Assembly: GCA_902489075.1 (NCBI GenBank)
Contig: CABTYO010000008.1
Span: 1-64,000 of the forward strand
DNA length: 64,000 nucleotides
From: an uncultured Faecalicatena sp.
GTDB lineage: Bacteria; Bacillota; Clostridia; Lachnospirales; Lachnospiraceae
Direction of reading: 5' to 3'
Below the pieces are notes generated by a model that had not been told where the DNA came from, made no database searches, and saw only the letters and a program-made list of their open reading frames with translations. Below are positions 36,721-44,668 of the stretch, piece after piece. The first letter of the stretch is position 1. Every line of letters starts with the position of its first letter. The position numbers and the translations under genes were made by a program.

Positions 36721-36849
36721 GCTGCTTTTTCTCCCTTTTTCATAAAATCAAAACAGTGTGTTTTGCTCCTGTCCCCTTTTTCTTCAAAACAGGCTGATTC
36801 GAAATCTCTTCCTTCTGGTCAGACATTCCCGAAATCACCTTCCTTTCTG

Positions 36850-37608
36850 TCAGAACTGGATCACATCCCCCATATCATACATTCCCGCCGGCTGTCCTGC
36901 CAGGAACTTTGCCGCCTCCACAGCGCCTTTTCCAAAGACACTTCTGGAATAAGCAGTATGCTTGAATTCAATCACTTCATCCGGTCCTGCAAAGATCACT
37001 TCATGTTCACCCACGATCGTACCTGCCCGCACCGCAGAAATGCCCATCTCTTTTGCATCTCTTTTTTTGCGGACCTGGCTTCTGTCATAGACATAAGTAT
37101 ACTCGTTATTCAGGGCGGCATTCATGGAATCTGCCAGCGCCAGTGCGGTTCCGCTCGGTGCGTCGACCTTCTGGTTATGATGCTTCTCCACAAGCTCAAT
37201 ATCGTATCCTGCCGGGGCAAGCACCCTGGCTGCATCCTTCAAAAGCTTTAAGAGAAGATTGATTCCCATGGACATATTGGCAGACTTTAATACCGCGATC
37301 TTTTTGGAAACCTCCTGTACCTTCCCAAGCTGTTCTTCGGAAAGACCTGTTGTGCACAGTACAACCGGAATCTCCTTTCTGACACAATAATCCAGCAGGG
37401 CATCCACTGCCCCTGCATTGGAAAAATCAATGACAACATCCACGTCCACGTCACATGCATCAATACTCTCAAAAACCGGATAATCATTCGCAATTCCAGT
37501 ATATGCGTCGACTCCTGCAGCGATCTCAAGCTGCTCATCCGCCTTGATCAGCCCTGTGATCATCTGCCCCATCTTTCCATTACATCCATGCATTAATACT
37601 TTTAACAT
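36850..37608 (-). CDS. dapB: 4-hydroxy-tetrahydrodipicolinate reductase
   Basis: A 252-residue NAD(P)H enzyme of lysine and diaminopimelate synthesis. The Rossmann loop is HGCNGKMGQMI, the substrate signature ELVEKHHNQKVDAPSGTAL, and the conserved end IEFKHTAYSRSVFGKGA. AGGAGG lies nine bases before the ATG. It lies downstream of dapA but a terminator stands between them. Confidence 0.97.
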   Translation of the reverse strand: MLKVLMHGCNGKMGQMITGLIKADEQLEIAAGVDAYTGIANDYPVFESIDACDVDVDVVIDFSNAGAVDALLDYCVRKEIPVVLCTTGLSEEQLGKVQEVSKKIAVLKSANMSMGINLLLKLLKDAARVLAPAGYDIELVEKHHNQKVDAPSGTALALADSMNAALNNEYTYVYDRSQVRKKRDAKEMGISAVRAGTIVGEHEVIFAGPDEVIEFKHTAYSRSVFGKGAVEAAKFLAGQPAGMYDMGDVIQF

Positions 37609-37675
37609 TTTATGTTCCTCCTGTATTTTATCTTTTACTTTGCAGTGTATCCTTCATAAGGGAAATTACTTATAT

Positions 37676-37725
37676 GAAAAAGGATACCACATTTGAGTGC
37701 TTTCCTCAATGTATGATATCCCTTT
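37676..37725 (-). terminator. Terminator between dapA and dapB
   Basis: On the minus strand AAAGGGATATCATACATTGAG pairs, with a few mismatches, with CTCAAATGTGGTATCCTTT and is followed by TTC. The stem is long and lies 27 bases past the dapA stop. Confidence 0.78.
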
Positions 37726-37751
37726 AACAATCATATTCCAGTATTCACCTG

Positions 37752-38642
37752 TTATACAAGCTTAATCCCAAAATCTTCCATAGCCTTCGCAAGCTTAACT
37801 GTGTTGGCTTCTGTCAGTTCTGTAAGAGGCATACGCACTCCTCCGACCTGCATTCCCATCAGGTTCACAGCCTTCTTGACCGGAATCGGGTTCACTTCAC
37901 AGAACAGCTGCTGGATCAGCGGCAGTGCCTTCAGCTGAAGTGCACGGCTTCCTTCCAGGTCACCCTCGAAGAACTTCGCACAGATATCATGCGTCTCCCG
38001 CGGTGCAACATTCGATAATACGGAGATGACACCCTTACCGCCAAGTGCCAGAAGAGGTACGATCTGGTCGTCATTACCTGAGTAAAGGTCTACCTTCCCG
38101 TCGGTCAGCTGCATGATCTTTGCAACCTGTGAAATATCTCCGGATGCTTCCTTCACTCCTACAATATTCTCAACTTCACTTACAAGCTGTGCGACTGTCG
38201 CCGGCTCGATATTCATGCCTGTTCTGCTCTTCACACTGTATAAAATAATCGGTGCCTTCGCTTCGGCAGCAATTGCTTTATAATGTGCCACAAGGCCTGC
38301 CTGTGTTGCTTTATTATAATAAGGAGTCACAAGGAGCAGTCCGTCCGCACCCGCTTCGGCTGCGTCTTTAGACATCTCGATTGCTGTGCGCGTACAATTG
38401 GAACCTGTTCCCGCGATCACCGGGATTCGCTGCTTCGTACGCTCTATCGTAAACTTAATGCATTCCATATGCTCTTCTTCTGTTAAAGTAGAAGATTCGC
38501 CAGTTGTACCACAAATAATAATACTGTCCGTACCATTCTCGCAGTGATAATCAATCAACTCATCCAGCTTATCATAGTTGACGCTCCCATCTTCGTGAAA
38601 TGGGGTGATAATCGCTACTCCGGCTCCTTTAAATATTGACAT
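37752..38642 (-). CDS. dapA: 4-hydroxy-tetrahydrodipicolinate synthase
   Basis: A 296-residue class I aldolase that condenses pyruvate with aspartate semialdehyde. Key motifs are CGTTGESSTLT, the proton-relay Tyr in LLVTPYYNKAT and the Schiff-base Lys in IVGVKEASGD. The ATG at 38642 has AGGAGG six bases upstream; the frame extends eight codons further without support. Its own promoter lies at 38679-38707. Confidence 0.97.
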   Translation of the reverse strand: MSIFKGAGVAIITPFHEDGSVNYDKLDELIDYHCENGTDSIIICGTTGESSTLTEEEHMECIKFTIERTKQRIPVIAGTGSNCTRTAIEMSKDAAEAGADGLLLVTPYYNKATQAGLVAHYKAIAAEAKAPIILYSVKSRTGMNIEPATVAQLVSEVENIVGVKEASGDISQVAKIMQLTDGKVDLYSGNDDQIVPLLALGGKGVISVLSNVAPRETHDICAKFFEGDLEGSRALQLKALPLIQQLFCEVNPIPVKKAVNLMGMQVGGVRMPLTELTEANTVKLAKAMEDFGIKLV

Positions 38643-38678
38643 ATACATCCTCCTAATCTTAAACACTTATCTTTCCAA

Positions 38679-38707
38679 AGTTTAACATTAAATAGGTCTG
38701 CTGTCAA
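38679..38707 (-). promoter_or_regulatory. Promoter of dapA
   Basis: A perfect -35 TTGACA (38702-38707) and 17 bases later TAAACT (38679-38684), about 37 bases before the dapA start. Confidence 0.7.
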
Positions 38708-38741
38708 CGTACTGAACAAAGAAACGTGTTGAACAGTACTT

Positions 38742-39371
38742 CTATTCTTCCATACATTCTAACTTGCTTACGGATACTTCATAGGCAATACGCGTCTCTG
38801 TTTCTGTCTCAGACAGTTTCTTTACATATTCCCTGCTCTGTATTCTTCCCAGGATCTGAACGTGCTCCCCAACTTCAAATCCGGATGCATATCTTGCATT
38901 GCGTCCCCAGCAGATACATGGGATATAATCTGACTTTCCATAAGGTCTGTTCACAGCGAGCAGAAGATCCGCAATCTCACGACCAAGCGGAGTCTTTCTG
39001 TAGACCGGTTTCTTACAGATATAACCTTCCAGCAGGATATGGTTCGTCTTCGCCCCGTCCAACTCCTCATCAATAAATTCAACCTCTCGCACAAAAACAG
39101 AAAGAACCAGTCTATTCTTCTGTTCTTCATGCCGGTTATAAGAACGGAACTGTCCGGAAACCATAATGAACTCCCCTGTGAAGTCCTGAGTCACATCAAT
39201 GAGTCTCTCCGAGATCATAAGCGGGATCCTGTCATCCGAATTGCTGAGTCTCTTCACCAGCACATCCACCATATAGAACCCTTCTCCGAAAACCTCGTGG
39301 CTGTATGTAAACTTAGAAGCCACCTCACCCATGATTGTTACCTGATTGTTTTCAATAATCTTATCTGACAT
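38742..39371 (-). CDS. SSB-like tandem OB-fold protein
   Basis: A 209-residue protein with two OB-fold-like halves. The second, about residues 110-205 (LEGYICKKPVYRKTPLGREIADLLLAVNRP, then YIPCICWGRNARYASGFEVGEHVQILGRIQSREY, cited as motif order), is clearly a single-stranded DNA-binding protein fold. The first half is more divergent. No acidic C-terminal tail of the classical SSB type (DDDIPF) is present, so this is a paralogue and not the main replication SSB. The gene is transcribed towards dapA. Confidence 0.8.
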   Translation of the reverse strand: MSDKIIENNQVTIMGEVASKFTYSHEVFGEGFYMVDVLVKRLSNSDDRIPLMISERLIDVTQDFTGEFIMVSGQFRSYNRHEEQKNRLVLSVFVREVEFIDEELDGAKTNHILLEGYICKKPVYRKTPLGREIADLLLAVNRPYGKSDYIPCICWGRNARYASGFEVGEHVQILGRIQSREYVKKLSETETETRIAYEVSVSKLECMEE

Positions 39372-39526
39372 AATTTTTAATACTCCCTTCCTCTGACTGG
39401 TATTTTTGAGTCAATACTAAGTCTATGAGCATGATAGCGGAGGTAGACCAAAAATTCCAGGAAATTCGTTCGACAAAATTTGATAGGAGGGCGGGTTCCA
39501 CAAGCAGGATTTCGGATAAAAGGGAC

Positions 39527-39774
39527 GCCATGGAGGAGGGGGGCAGAGGGCGGCGGTGCTGCCGGGGAATGGGTAATCGGCTAAATAAAATTTCCGGCGA
39601 AATGGCGGGCACCGCGGACATGCGGGTAAAATCTGATGATTTTACCCTGTAGGTCCGCTCATTTTCCGGACTTGTGGTCCGTAAAATGACCCGCATTTCA
39701 CCGGAAATTTTATTGAAGCCGATTATCCCATTCCCCTAAATGCACTGCCGCCCCCTGCCCCCCTCCTCCATGGC
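39527..39774 (+). repeat. Giant palindrome 3
   Basis: The arms begin GCCATGGAGGAGGGGGGC and end with the complementary sequence at 39774; about 85 bp pair on each side with small bulges. The apex holds hairpin a (39615-39657, CGGAC/GTCCG outside, GGTAAAATC-TGAT-GATTTTACC inside) and hairpin b (39659-39689, TCATTTT/AAAATGA, loop TTGT). The right flank is TGGTTCATCCGGACG. Confidence 0.88.
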
Positions 39775-40180
39775 TGGTTCATCCGGACGCGGCTTAAAAG
39801 CGCGCTCCTATTTTGGGGATTTTGGCGGGGTGAGACGGGGTGGGGATTGGGGGAAATGAACGTGCAAGAGAGGGGGAAGGATAAATTTTGAAAGGGGGGG
39901 TGAAATGTGACGCTTCATATATAAAGGTGTAAAATTTTGTCGGCAAATTCTTTGGGAAATATTTTTAAAAATGGGGAATACTTTAATTCAGTCCTCTTTT
40001 AAACGGAATTTTAACAACTATTTTCCCCCTCTCCCATATATGTAATTAAATATTTAATCAGATATTTAATCAAATATTTAGTCAGACATAATTCCCTCCC
40101 CCTCATCTCTCATCCTCCCCGCCACAATAAGCCGCATCCCCCAAAGGGGGTGCCGGCCCCCACCGGCTTGATGAACGTTA
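39775..40180. other. Central spacer of composite B
   Basis: 406 bases without a gene. They start with the tail TGGTTCATCCGG; the region at about 39831-39850 (TGAGACGGGGTGGGGATTGG) weakly matches the central motif of composites A and C. The rest is G-rich, then AT-rich, and holds the 12-bp tandem repeat at 40050-40085 and small GC hairpins at 40139-40167. Confidence 0.6.
40050..40085 (+). repeat. 12-bp AT-rich tandem repeat, three copies
   Basis: ATATTTAATCAG, ATATTTAATCAA and ATATTTAGTCAG lie directly next to each other. They could be binding sites for a regulator or an AT-rich unwinding element; nothing decides. Confidence 0.75.
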
Positions 40181-40470
40181 GCGAGCAATATGCGCAGGGG
40201 CCGCTGACGGGGGAGGTCCATGACCTTTTTGAGGGGCGTAGAGTGCGCGTTAGAACTGCTTAGTCAAAACAGGCAGGATCTCACGGGTGGAATTTGATTT
40301 ACAAAATCAAATTCCAAAGACACCTGAGACGCGTAAGCATCGGCTTACGGGGCGAATGTGTCTGGTCCCGCGAGATCCTGCCTGTTTTGGCTTAGCAGTT
40401 CTTCGCAAACGGTCAGCCCCAAAAAGGCCATGGATCTCCCCCGTCAGTGGACGCTGTGCATATTGCGAGC
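40181..40470 (-). repeat. Giant palindrome 4 (reverse orientation)
   Basis: The arms pair GCAATATGCGCAG and CTGACGGGGGAG on the left with their complements on the right, down to AAAACAGGCAGGATCTC. The apex holds hairpin b (40288-40316, TGGAATTTGATTT stem) and hairpin a (40319-40362, GACAC/GTGTC outside, GTAAGC/GCTTAC inside). In reverse complement the apex aligns with that of palindrome 1, including unpaired ATTCGCC and CTCAG. Its tail side reads TAACGTTCATCAAGCC. Confidence 0.87.
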
Positions 40471-40514
40471 GCCCCCCTTACACAAAAATCCTTCCCATAT
40501 GGTAAGTTTTGTGA

Positions 40515-40520
40515 TAGAAT
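40515..40520 (+). promoter_or_regulatory. Extended -10 promoter of typA
   Basis: TGATAGAAT gives an extended -10 (TGn + TAGAAT), about 46 bases upstream of the typA ATG and 45 bases outside composite B. No good -35 is seen, as is usual for this class. Confidence 0.55.
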
Positions 40521-40566
40521 AAAAAAGTTGTAACCACATTATATAGTAGAAAGAGTGTTGAATATT

Positions 40567-42393
40567 ATGAAAACAAAGCGTGAAGATGTTAGAAATATTG
40601 CGATTATTGCACATGTTGACCACGGCAAAACGACTCTGGTCGACGAACTTTTGAAACAGAGCGGTGTGTTCCGCGAGAATCAGGAAGTGGCGGAGCGCGT
40701 CATGGACTCCAATGATATTGAGAGGGAAAGGGGGATTACGATCCTGTCCAAGAATACGGCTGTCTATTATAAGGGAACGAAGATTAATATCATCGATACC
40801 CCCGGACATGCTGATTTCGGCGGCGAGGTGGAACGTGTCCTTAAGATGGTAAATGGGGTTGTTCTTGTTGTGGATGCTTTTGAGGGTGCCATGCCTCAGA
40901 CCAAGTTTGTCTTAAGAAAAGCTCTGGAGCTGGATCTCCCGGTTATCGTCTGCATCAATAAGATCGACCGTCCGGAGGCAAGACCGGATGAAGTCATCGA
41001 TGAGGTCCTGGAGCTTTTCATGGATCTGGATGCTTCTGATGAACAGCTGGACTGCCCGTTCGTTTATGCTTCTGCCAAGTCAGGAATTGCTGTACTGGAC
41101 CTGACTGATGATACAAAGAACATGGAGCCTTTATTTGAGACGATCCTGGATTATATCCCTGCACCGGAAGGTGACCCGGAAGCACCGACCCAGGTGCTGA
41201 TCAGTACCATTGATTACAATGAGTATGTGGGACGTATTGGTGTCGGTAAGGTAGACAATGGAACCATCGCTGTGAATCAGGAAATGGTTCTTCTGAACCA
41301 CCATGATCCGACCAAGCAGGACAAGGTTAAGATCAGCAAGCTGTATGAATTTGACGGTCTGAATAAAGTGGAGGTTAAAGAAGCTACCATCGGATCCATC
41401 GTTGCGATCTCCGGTATTTCCGGCATTTCCATCGGAGATACACTGTGCTCCCCTGAAAATCCGGTTGCAATTCCGTTCCAGAAGATTTCCGAGCCGACGA
41501 TTTCCATGCAGTTTATCGTAAATGACAGCCCGTTTGCCGGACAGGAAGGAAAGTACGTGACCTCCCGCCATATCCGCGACAGACTGTTCCGCGAGCTGAA
41601 CACCGATGTCAGCCTTCGTGTGGAGGAGACGGAAAGTGCCGACAGCTTCAATGTTTCCGGACGTGGAGAACTGCATCTTTCTGTCCTTATTGAAAATATG
41701 AGACGTGAGGGTTATGAATTTGCAGTTAGTAAGGCAGAAGTGCTTTACAGAACCGATGAAAACGGCAAGAAGTTAGAACCTATGGAAATTGCTTATGTCG
41801 ATGTTCCGGATGAATTTACGGGAACCGTCATTGACAAGTTAAGCCAGCGTAAAGGGGAACTGCAGAATATGGGAACCTCCAACGGCGGCTATACAAGGCT
41901 GGAATTCTCCATCCCATCCCGAGGGCTGATCGGATACCGCGGTGAGTTTATGACCGATACAAAGGGAAATGGTATCCTCAATACCAGCTTTGACGGCTAT
42001 GCACCTTATAAGGGAGATATCCAGTACAGAAAGCAGGGTTCCCTGATCGCATTTGAGACAGGAGAATCTGTCACTTATGGATTGTACAGTGCCCAGGAGC
42101 GTGGTACATTATTTATAGGACCTGGTGAAAAAGTTTATGCCGGTATGGTCATCGGACAGAACGGTAAGGCAGAGGATATCGAGCTGAACGTCTGCAAGAC
42201 AAAGCACCTGACCAATACCCGTTCTTCCAGTGCGGATGAAGCATTGAGGCTGACGACACCGCGTATCTTAAGCCTGGAAGAGGCACTGGACTTCATCGAT
42301 ACAGACGAACTTCTGGAAGTCACTCCAAAGTCTCTTCGTATCCGCAAGAAGATCCTGGATGCAAGAATGCGTAAGAGAAGTAATTTAAAATAG
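40567..42393 (+). CDS. typA: Translational GTPase TypA/BipA
   Basis: A 608-residue ribosome-binding GTPase related to EF-G, needed for ribosome assembly and stress growth. G1 is AHVDHGKTTLVDELL, the switch I ERERGITI, G3 DTPGHADFGGEV and G4 NKIDRPEARP; the C-terminal domain with RKGELQNMG and the final basic RMRKRSNLK is typical. The ATG at 40567 fits the family start; a GTG at 40555 is in frame. Upstream lies the large palindromic composite B. Confidence 0.97.
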   Translation: MKTKREDVRNIAIIAHVDHGKTTLVDELLKQSGVFRENQEVAERVMDSNDIERERGITILSKNTAVYYKGTKINIIDTPGHADFGGEVERVLKMVNGVVLVVDAFEGAMPQTKFVLRKALELDLPVIVCINKIDRPEARPDEVIDEVLELFMDLDASDEQLDCPFVYASAKSGIAVLDLTDDTKNMEPLFETILDYIPAPEGDPEAPTQVLISTIDYNEYVGRIGVGKVDNGTIAVNQEMVLLNHHDPTKQDKVKISKLYEFDGLNKVEVKEATIGSIVAISGISGISIGDTLCSPENPVAIPFQKISEPTISMQFIVNDSPFAGQEGKYVTSRHIRDRLFRELNTDVSLRVEETESADSFNVSGRGELHLSVLIENMRREGYEFAVSKAEVLYRTDENGKKLEPMEIAYVDVPDEFTGTVIDKLSQRKGELQNMGTSNGGYTRLEFSIPSRGLIGYRGEFMTDTKGNGILNTSFDGYAPYKGDIQYRKQGSLIAFETGESVTYGLYSAQERGTLFIGPGEKVYAGMVIGQNGKAEDIELNVCKTKHLTNTRSSSADEALRLTTPRILSLEEALDFIDTDELLEVTPKSLRIRKKILDARMRKRSNLK

Positions 42394-42436
42394 TATAAGC
42401 AGGTCCAGACCGACAGTCCAAAAGGAGAAAGAACAC

Positions 42437-43048
42437 ATGAAAAAATATGCAAATGCGATTCTAAAGAACTTGACAACTGCCCTGGAATTAGTGATTGCCG
42501 CACTTTTAGCTGCCGGGATCATCATCATGACCGCACAGCTCATTTTATCCTTCGGCAATCTCACAGACCTGAACGCTTATCCGAATTATGATGATTTACT
42601 GACAACATGCTTCAACCTGATCATCGGCGTGGAGATGATCCGAATGCTTTATCTCCATACGCCGATGACGGTGTTTGAAGTCCTGTTATTCGCGATTGCC
42701 AGGCAGGTCATCATCGACCACTCCTCTTCGATCAACACCCTGCTCGGTGTGATCGCCATCGCGATTTTATTTGCTACAAGAAAGTTTTTATTTGTCGCCT
42801 TCGACGAATCCGAACGGATCATCTTCCGCTCCAACCAGAAGGTCCGCCACGTGAACCGCCTCATCCACTCCAACATCCCGTATGAGGATGATGAGACTCT
42901 GCTGGAAGTCCTGCTTAAAAAGATGAAGCAGGATGAAGTCGAGATCGGCGTAGGCGCATGTATCTATTTCCAGAAATTCGGACTCCGCATTGCCAAAATT
43001 ACAGATGGAAAAATTACAAGAATTGAAGTGATTCGTTCTATACAATAA
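42437..43048 (+). CDS. PsiE-like membrane protein with C-terminal transporter-associated-like domain
   Basis: A 203-residue protein. Four hydrophobic segments (about residues 13-40, 55-75, 80-98 and 100-120) form a PsiE-type bundle. They are followed by a soluble ~65-residue tail (ETLLEVLLKKMKQDEVEIGVGACIYFQKFGLRIAKI) like the transporter-associated domain of CorC/HlyC proteins. It begins 44 bases after typA. PsiE proteins are linked to phosphate starvation in other bacteria; that role is not established here. Confidence 0.75.
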   Translation: MKKYANAILKNLTTALELVIAALLAAGIIIMTAQLILSFGNLTDLNAYPNYDDLLTTCFNLIIGVEMIRMLYLHTPMTVFEVLLFAIARQVIIDHSSSINTLLGVIAIAILFATRKFLFVAFDESERIIFRSNQKVRHVNRLIHSNIPYEDDETLLEVLLKKMKQDEVEIGVGACIYFQKFGLRIAKITDGKITRIEVIRSIQ

Positions 43049-43058
43049 AAGGTTTCCA

Positions 43059-43067
43059 TGCTATAAT
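43059..43067 (+). promoter_or_regulatory. Extended -10 promoter of hpf
   Basis: TGCTATAAT is a perfect extended -10, 66 bases upstream of hpf. A second TATAAT is at 43105-43110, only 23 bases before the start. Confidence 0.55.
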
Positions 43068-43132
43068 ATTTACATAATACAAGCAAGATTACATATCCTG
43101 TCTGTATAATATGAACAAAAGGAGTTGAGCAC

Positions 43133-43690
43133 ATGAATTTTATTATTAGTGGAAAGAACATCGACGTAACACCAGGCTTGAAGGACACTATCGAACAAAA
43201 GTTAGGAAAACTCGAAAGGTATTTCACTCCTGAAACAGAAATCATCGTAACACTCAGCGTAGAGAAAGAAAGACAGAAGATTGAAGTAACCATCCCGGTG
43301 AAAGGGAACATCATCCGTTCCGAGCAGACAAGCTCCGATATGTATGTATCGATCGACCTTGTTGAGGAAGTCATCGAACGCCAGCTTCGCAAGTATAAAA
43401 ATAAACTGGTTGCCAAGAGCCAGGGTCACCCGACAGCAGCCTCAAGCGGAAGCAACTTCAAGAAGGAGTTCTTCGATTCCAAGGAAGAGACACCGCAGGA
43501 TGATGAGATCCGCATCGTAAGGACCAAGCGTTTCGGAATCAAGCCGATGTATCCGGAAGATGCCTGCATTCAGATGGATCTGGTCGGACATTCCTTCTTC
43601 GTATTCTGTAATGCAGAGACGGAGGAAGTAAACGTAGTATATAAGAGAAAAGACGGTTCCTTCGGACTGATCGAACCTGAATTTGATTAA
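43133..43690 (+). CDS. hpf: Ribosome hibernation promoting factor, long form
   Basis: A 185-residue protein that pairs 70S ribosomes into inactive 100S dimers in slow growth. The N-terminal ribosome-binding domain (MNFIISGKNIDVTPGLKDTIEQKLGKLERYF) and the C-terminal dimerisation domain (VRTKRFGIKPMYPEDACIQMDLVGHSFFVF, cited as order) are joined by a variable linker. GGAG lies upstream. Monocistronic, with its own extended -10 promoter and terminator. Confidence 0.97.
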   Translation: MNFIISGKNIDVTPGLKDTIEQKLGKLERYFTPETEIIVTLSVEKERQKIEVTIPVKGNIIRSEQTSSDMYVSIDLVEEVIERQLRKYKNKLVAKSQGHPTAASSGSNFKKEFFDSKEETPQDDEIRIVRTKRFGIKPMYPEDACIQMDLVGHSFFVFCNAETEEVNVVYKRKDGSFGLIEPEFD

Positions 43691-43739
43691 GCGATCCAGC
43701 AAGTCACATTTGATTCAGCTGAATAAAGTAAGTATATTA

Positions 43740-43769
43740 AAAGGTACCTGGGAATTCCCAGGTACCTTT
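43740..43769. terminator. Perfect palindromic terminator
   Basis: AAAGGTACCTGGGAA pairs perfectly with TTCCCAGGTACCTTT with almost no loop, followed by TCTT on the plus and TTAATA on the minus strand. It ends both hpf and the convergent 43816-44478 gene. Confidence 0.78.
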
Positions 43770-43815
43770 CTTAATTCAGCAGCTCTGCTGCTGCCCGCAC
43801 GTCCAGTTATCAAAT

Positions 43816-44478
43816 TCAGACACTCTGCGTCACATCCCAGACCATCAGTTCCTTCTCCACCTCCGCAAACCAGCACTCCCCGTCACGGCAGATCTTACTC
43901 TTCCCATTCGTCCCTTCAATGATCTCATCCGTAACCGGCTTCTCATCATCGGCCGGAACAAGCACGGTCAGCTCAACGGAATCTGTATAACTGGTATCTA
44001 AGGTGTGCAGCCCTCTCTGCCCGAGAATATACTGGATTTTCCCAAGCCCGGTATAATCTGTCTGTATTTTCAGTTTAAACCCGTAAATTCTGGTAATAAT
44101 CGTACTGTGGGCAAGGCCTTCTCTGGACGCAGATGTATATGCGCGCACGAGACCTCCTGTACCGAGCAGGGTGCCGCCGAAATAGCGGGTAACTACAATC
44201 AGCACATTTTCAAGCTTTGCTCCTTTGATTACCTCCAGAATCGGTTTACCCGCGGTCCCGCCCGGTTCCCCGTCATCACTGCATCGTTCCAGAGGATGCT
44301 CCTGCCTTATTACATACGCATAACAATGGTGTCTGGCATCCCAATACTGCTTTTTGATCTTTTCCAGATAACCAAGTGCTTCCTCTTCTGAAGAAACAGG
44401 AAATACATCTGCAATAAAACGGGACTTCTTTTCGACAATCTCCGCAGTGCTCTCCTGATATAATGTTTTATATTCCAT
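43816..44478 (-). CDS. YigZ/IMPACT family protein
   Basis: A 220-residue protein of the UPF0029/IMPACT family. The conserved core is KKSRFIADVFPV, DARHHCYAYVIR, RCSDDGEPGGTAGKP, NVLIVVTRYFGGTLLGTGGLVRAY; the C-terminal ~70 residues form the small YigZ-specific domain. Members bind ribosome- or GCN1-related partners; in bacteria the function is unsettled. AGAGG lies upstream of the ATG at 44478. Confidence 0.93.
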   Translation of the reverse strand: MEYKTLYQESTAEIVEKKSRFIADVFPVSSEEEALGYLEKIKKQYWDARHHCYAYVIRQEHPLERCSDDGEPGGTAGKPILEVIKGAKLENVLIVVTRYFGGTLLGTGGLVRAYTSASREGLAHSTIITRIYGFKLKIQTDYTGLGKIQYILGQRGLHTLDTSYTDSVELTVLVPADDEKPVTDEIIEGTNGKSKICRDGECWFAEVEKELMVWDVTQSV

Positions 44479-44632
44479 AGTATTTCTACCTCTGTCGATG
44501 ATTTATTGCATTTTCTTTATGCTTACAGATATTAAGTATAGCAAATATGCAGGAAACCTCAAGAAATTATTAAGATTTTTTTATAAATATGAACTTTTAA
44601 CAAATTTTCTTTATTTAGAAGAGTAAATTTGT

Positions 44633-44638
44633 TATAAT
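44633..44638 (+). promoter_or_regulatory. -10 element of the PBP1A gene
   Basis: TATAAT stands about 30 bases before the start codon; the -35 (TTTATT at 17 bases) is weak. Confidence 0.5.
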
Positions 44639-44668
44639 GAGTGGAATGAATAAAGGAGGATATTATTC

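Larger units (their letters stand above)
39521..40476. repeat. Composite palindromic element B (pair 3 + 4)
   Basis: A ~956-bp non-coding unit between the divergent SSB-like and typA genes. It starts AGGGAC-GC and ends GC-GCCCCC. Palindrome 3 (forward) and palindrome 4 (reverse) face each other across a 406-bp centre, which is longer and more AT-rich than in composites A and C. Confidence 0.75.
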
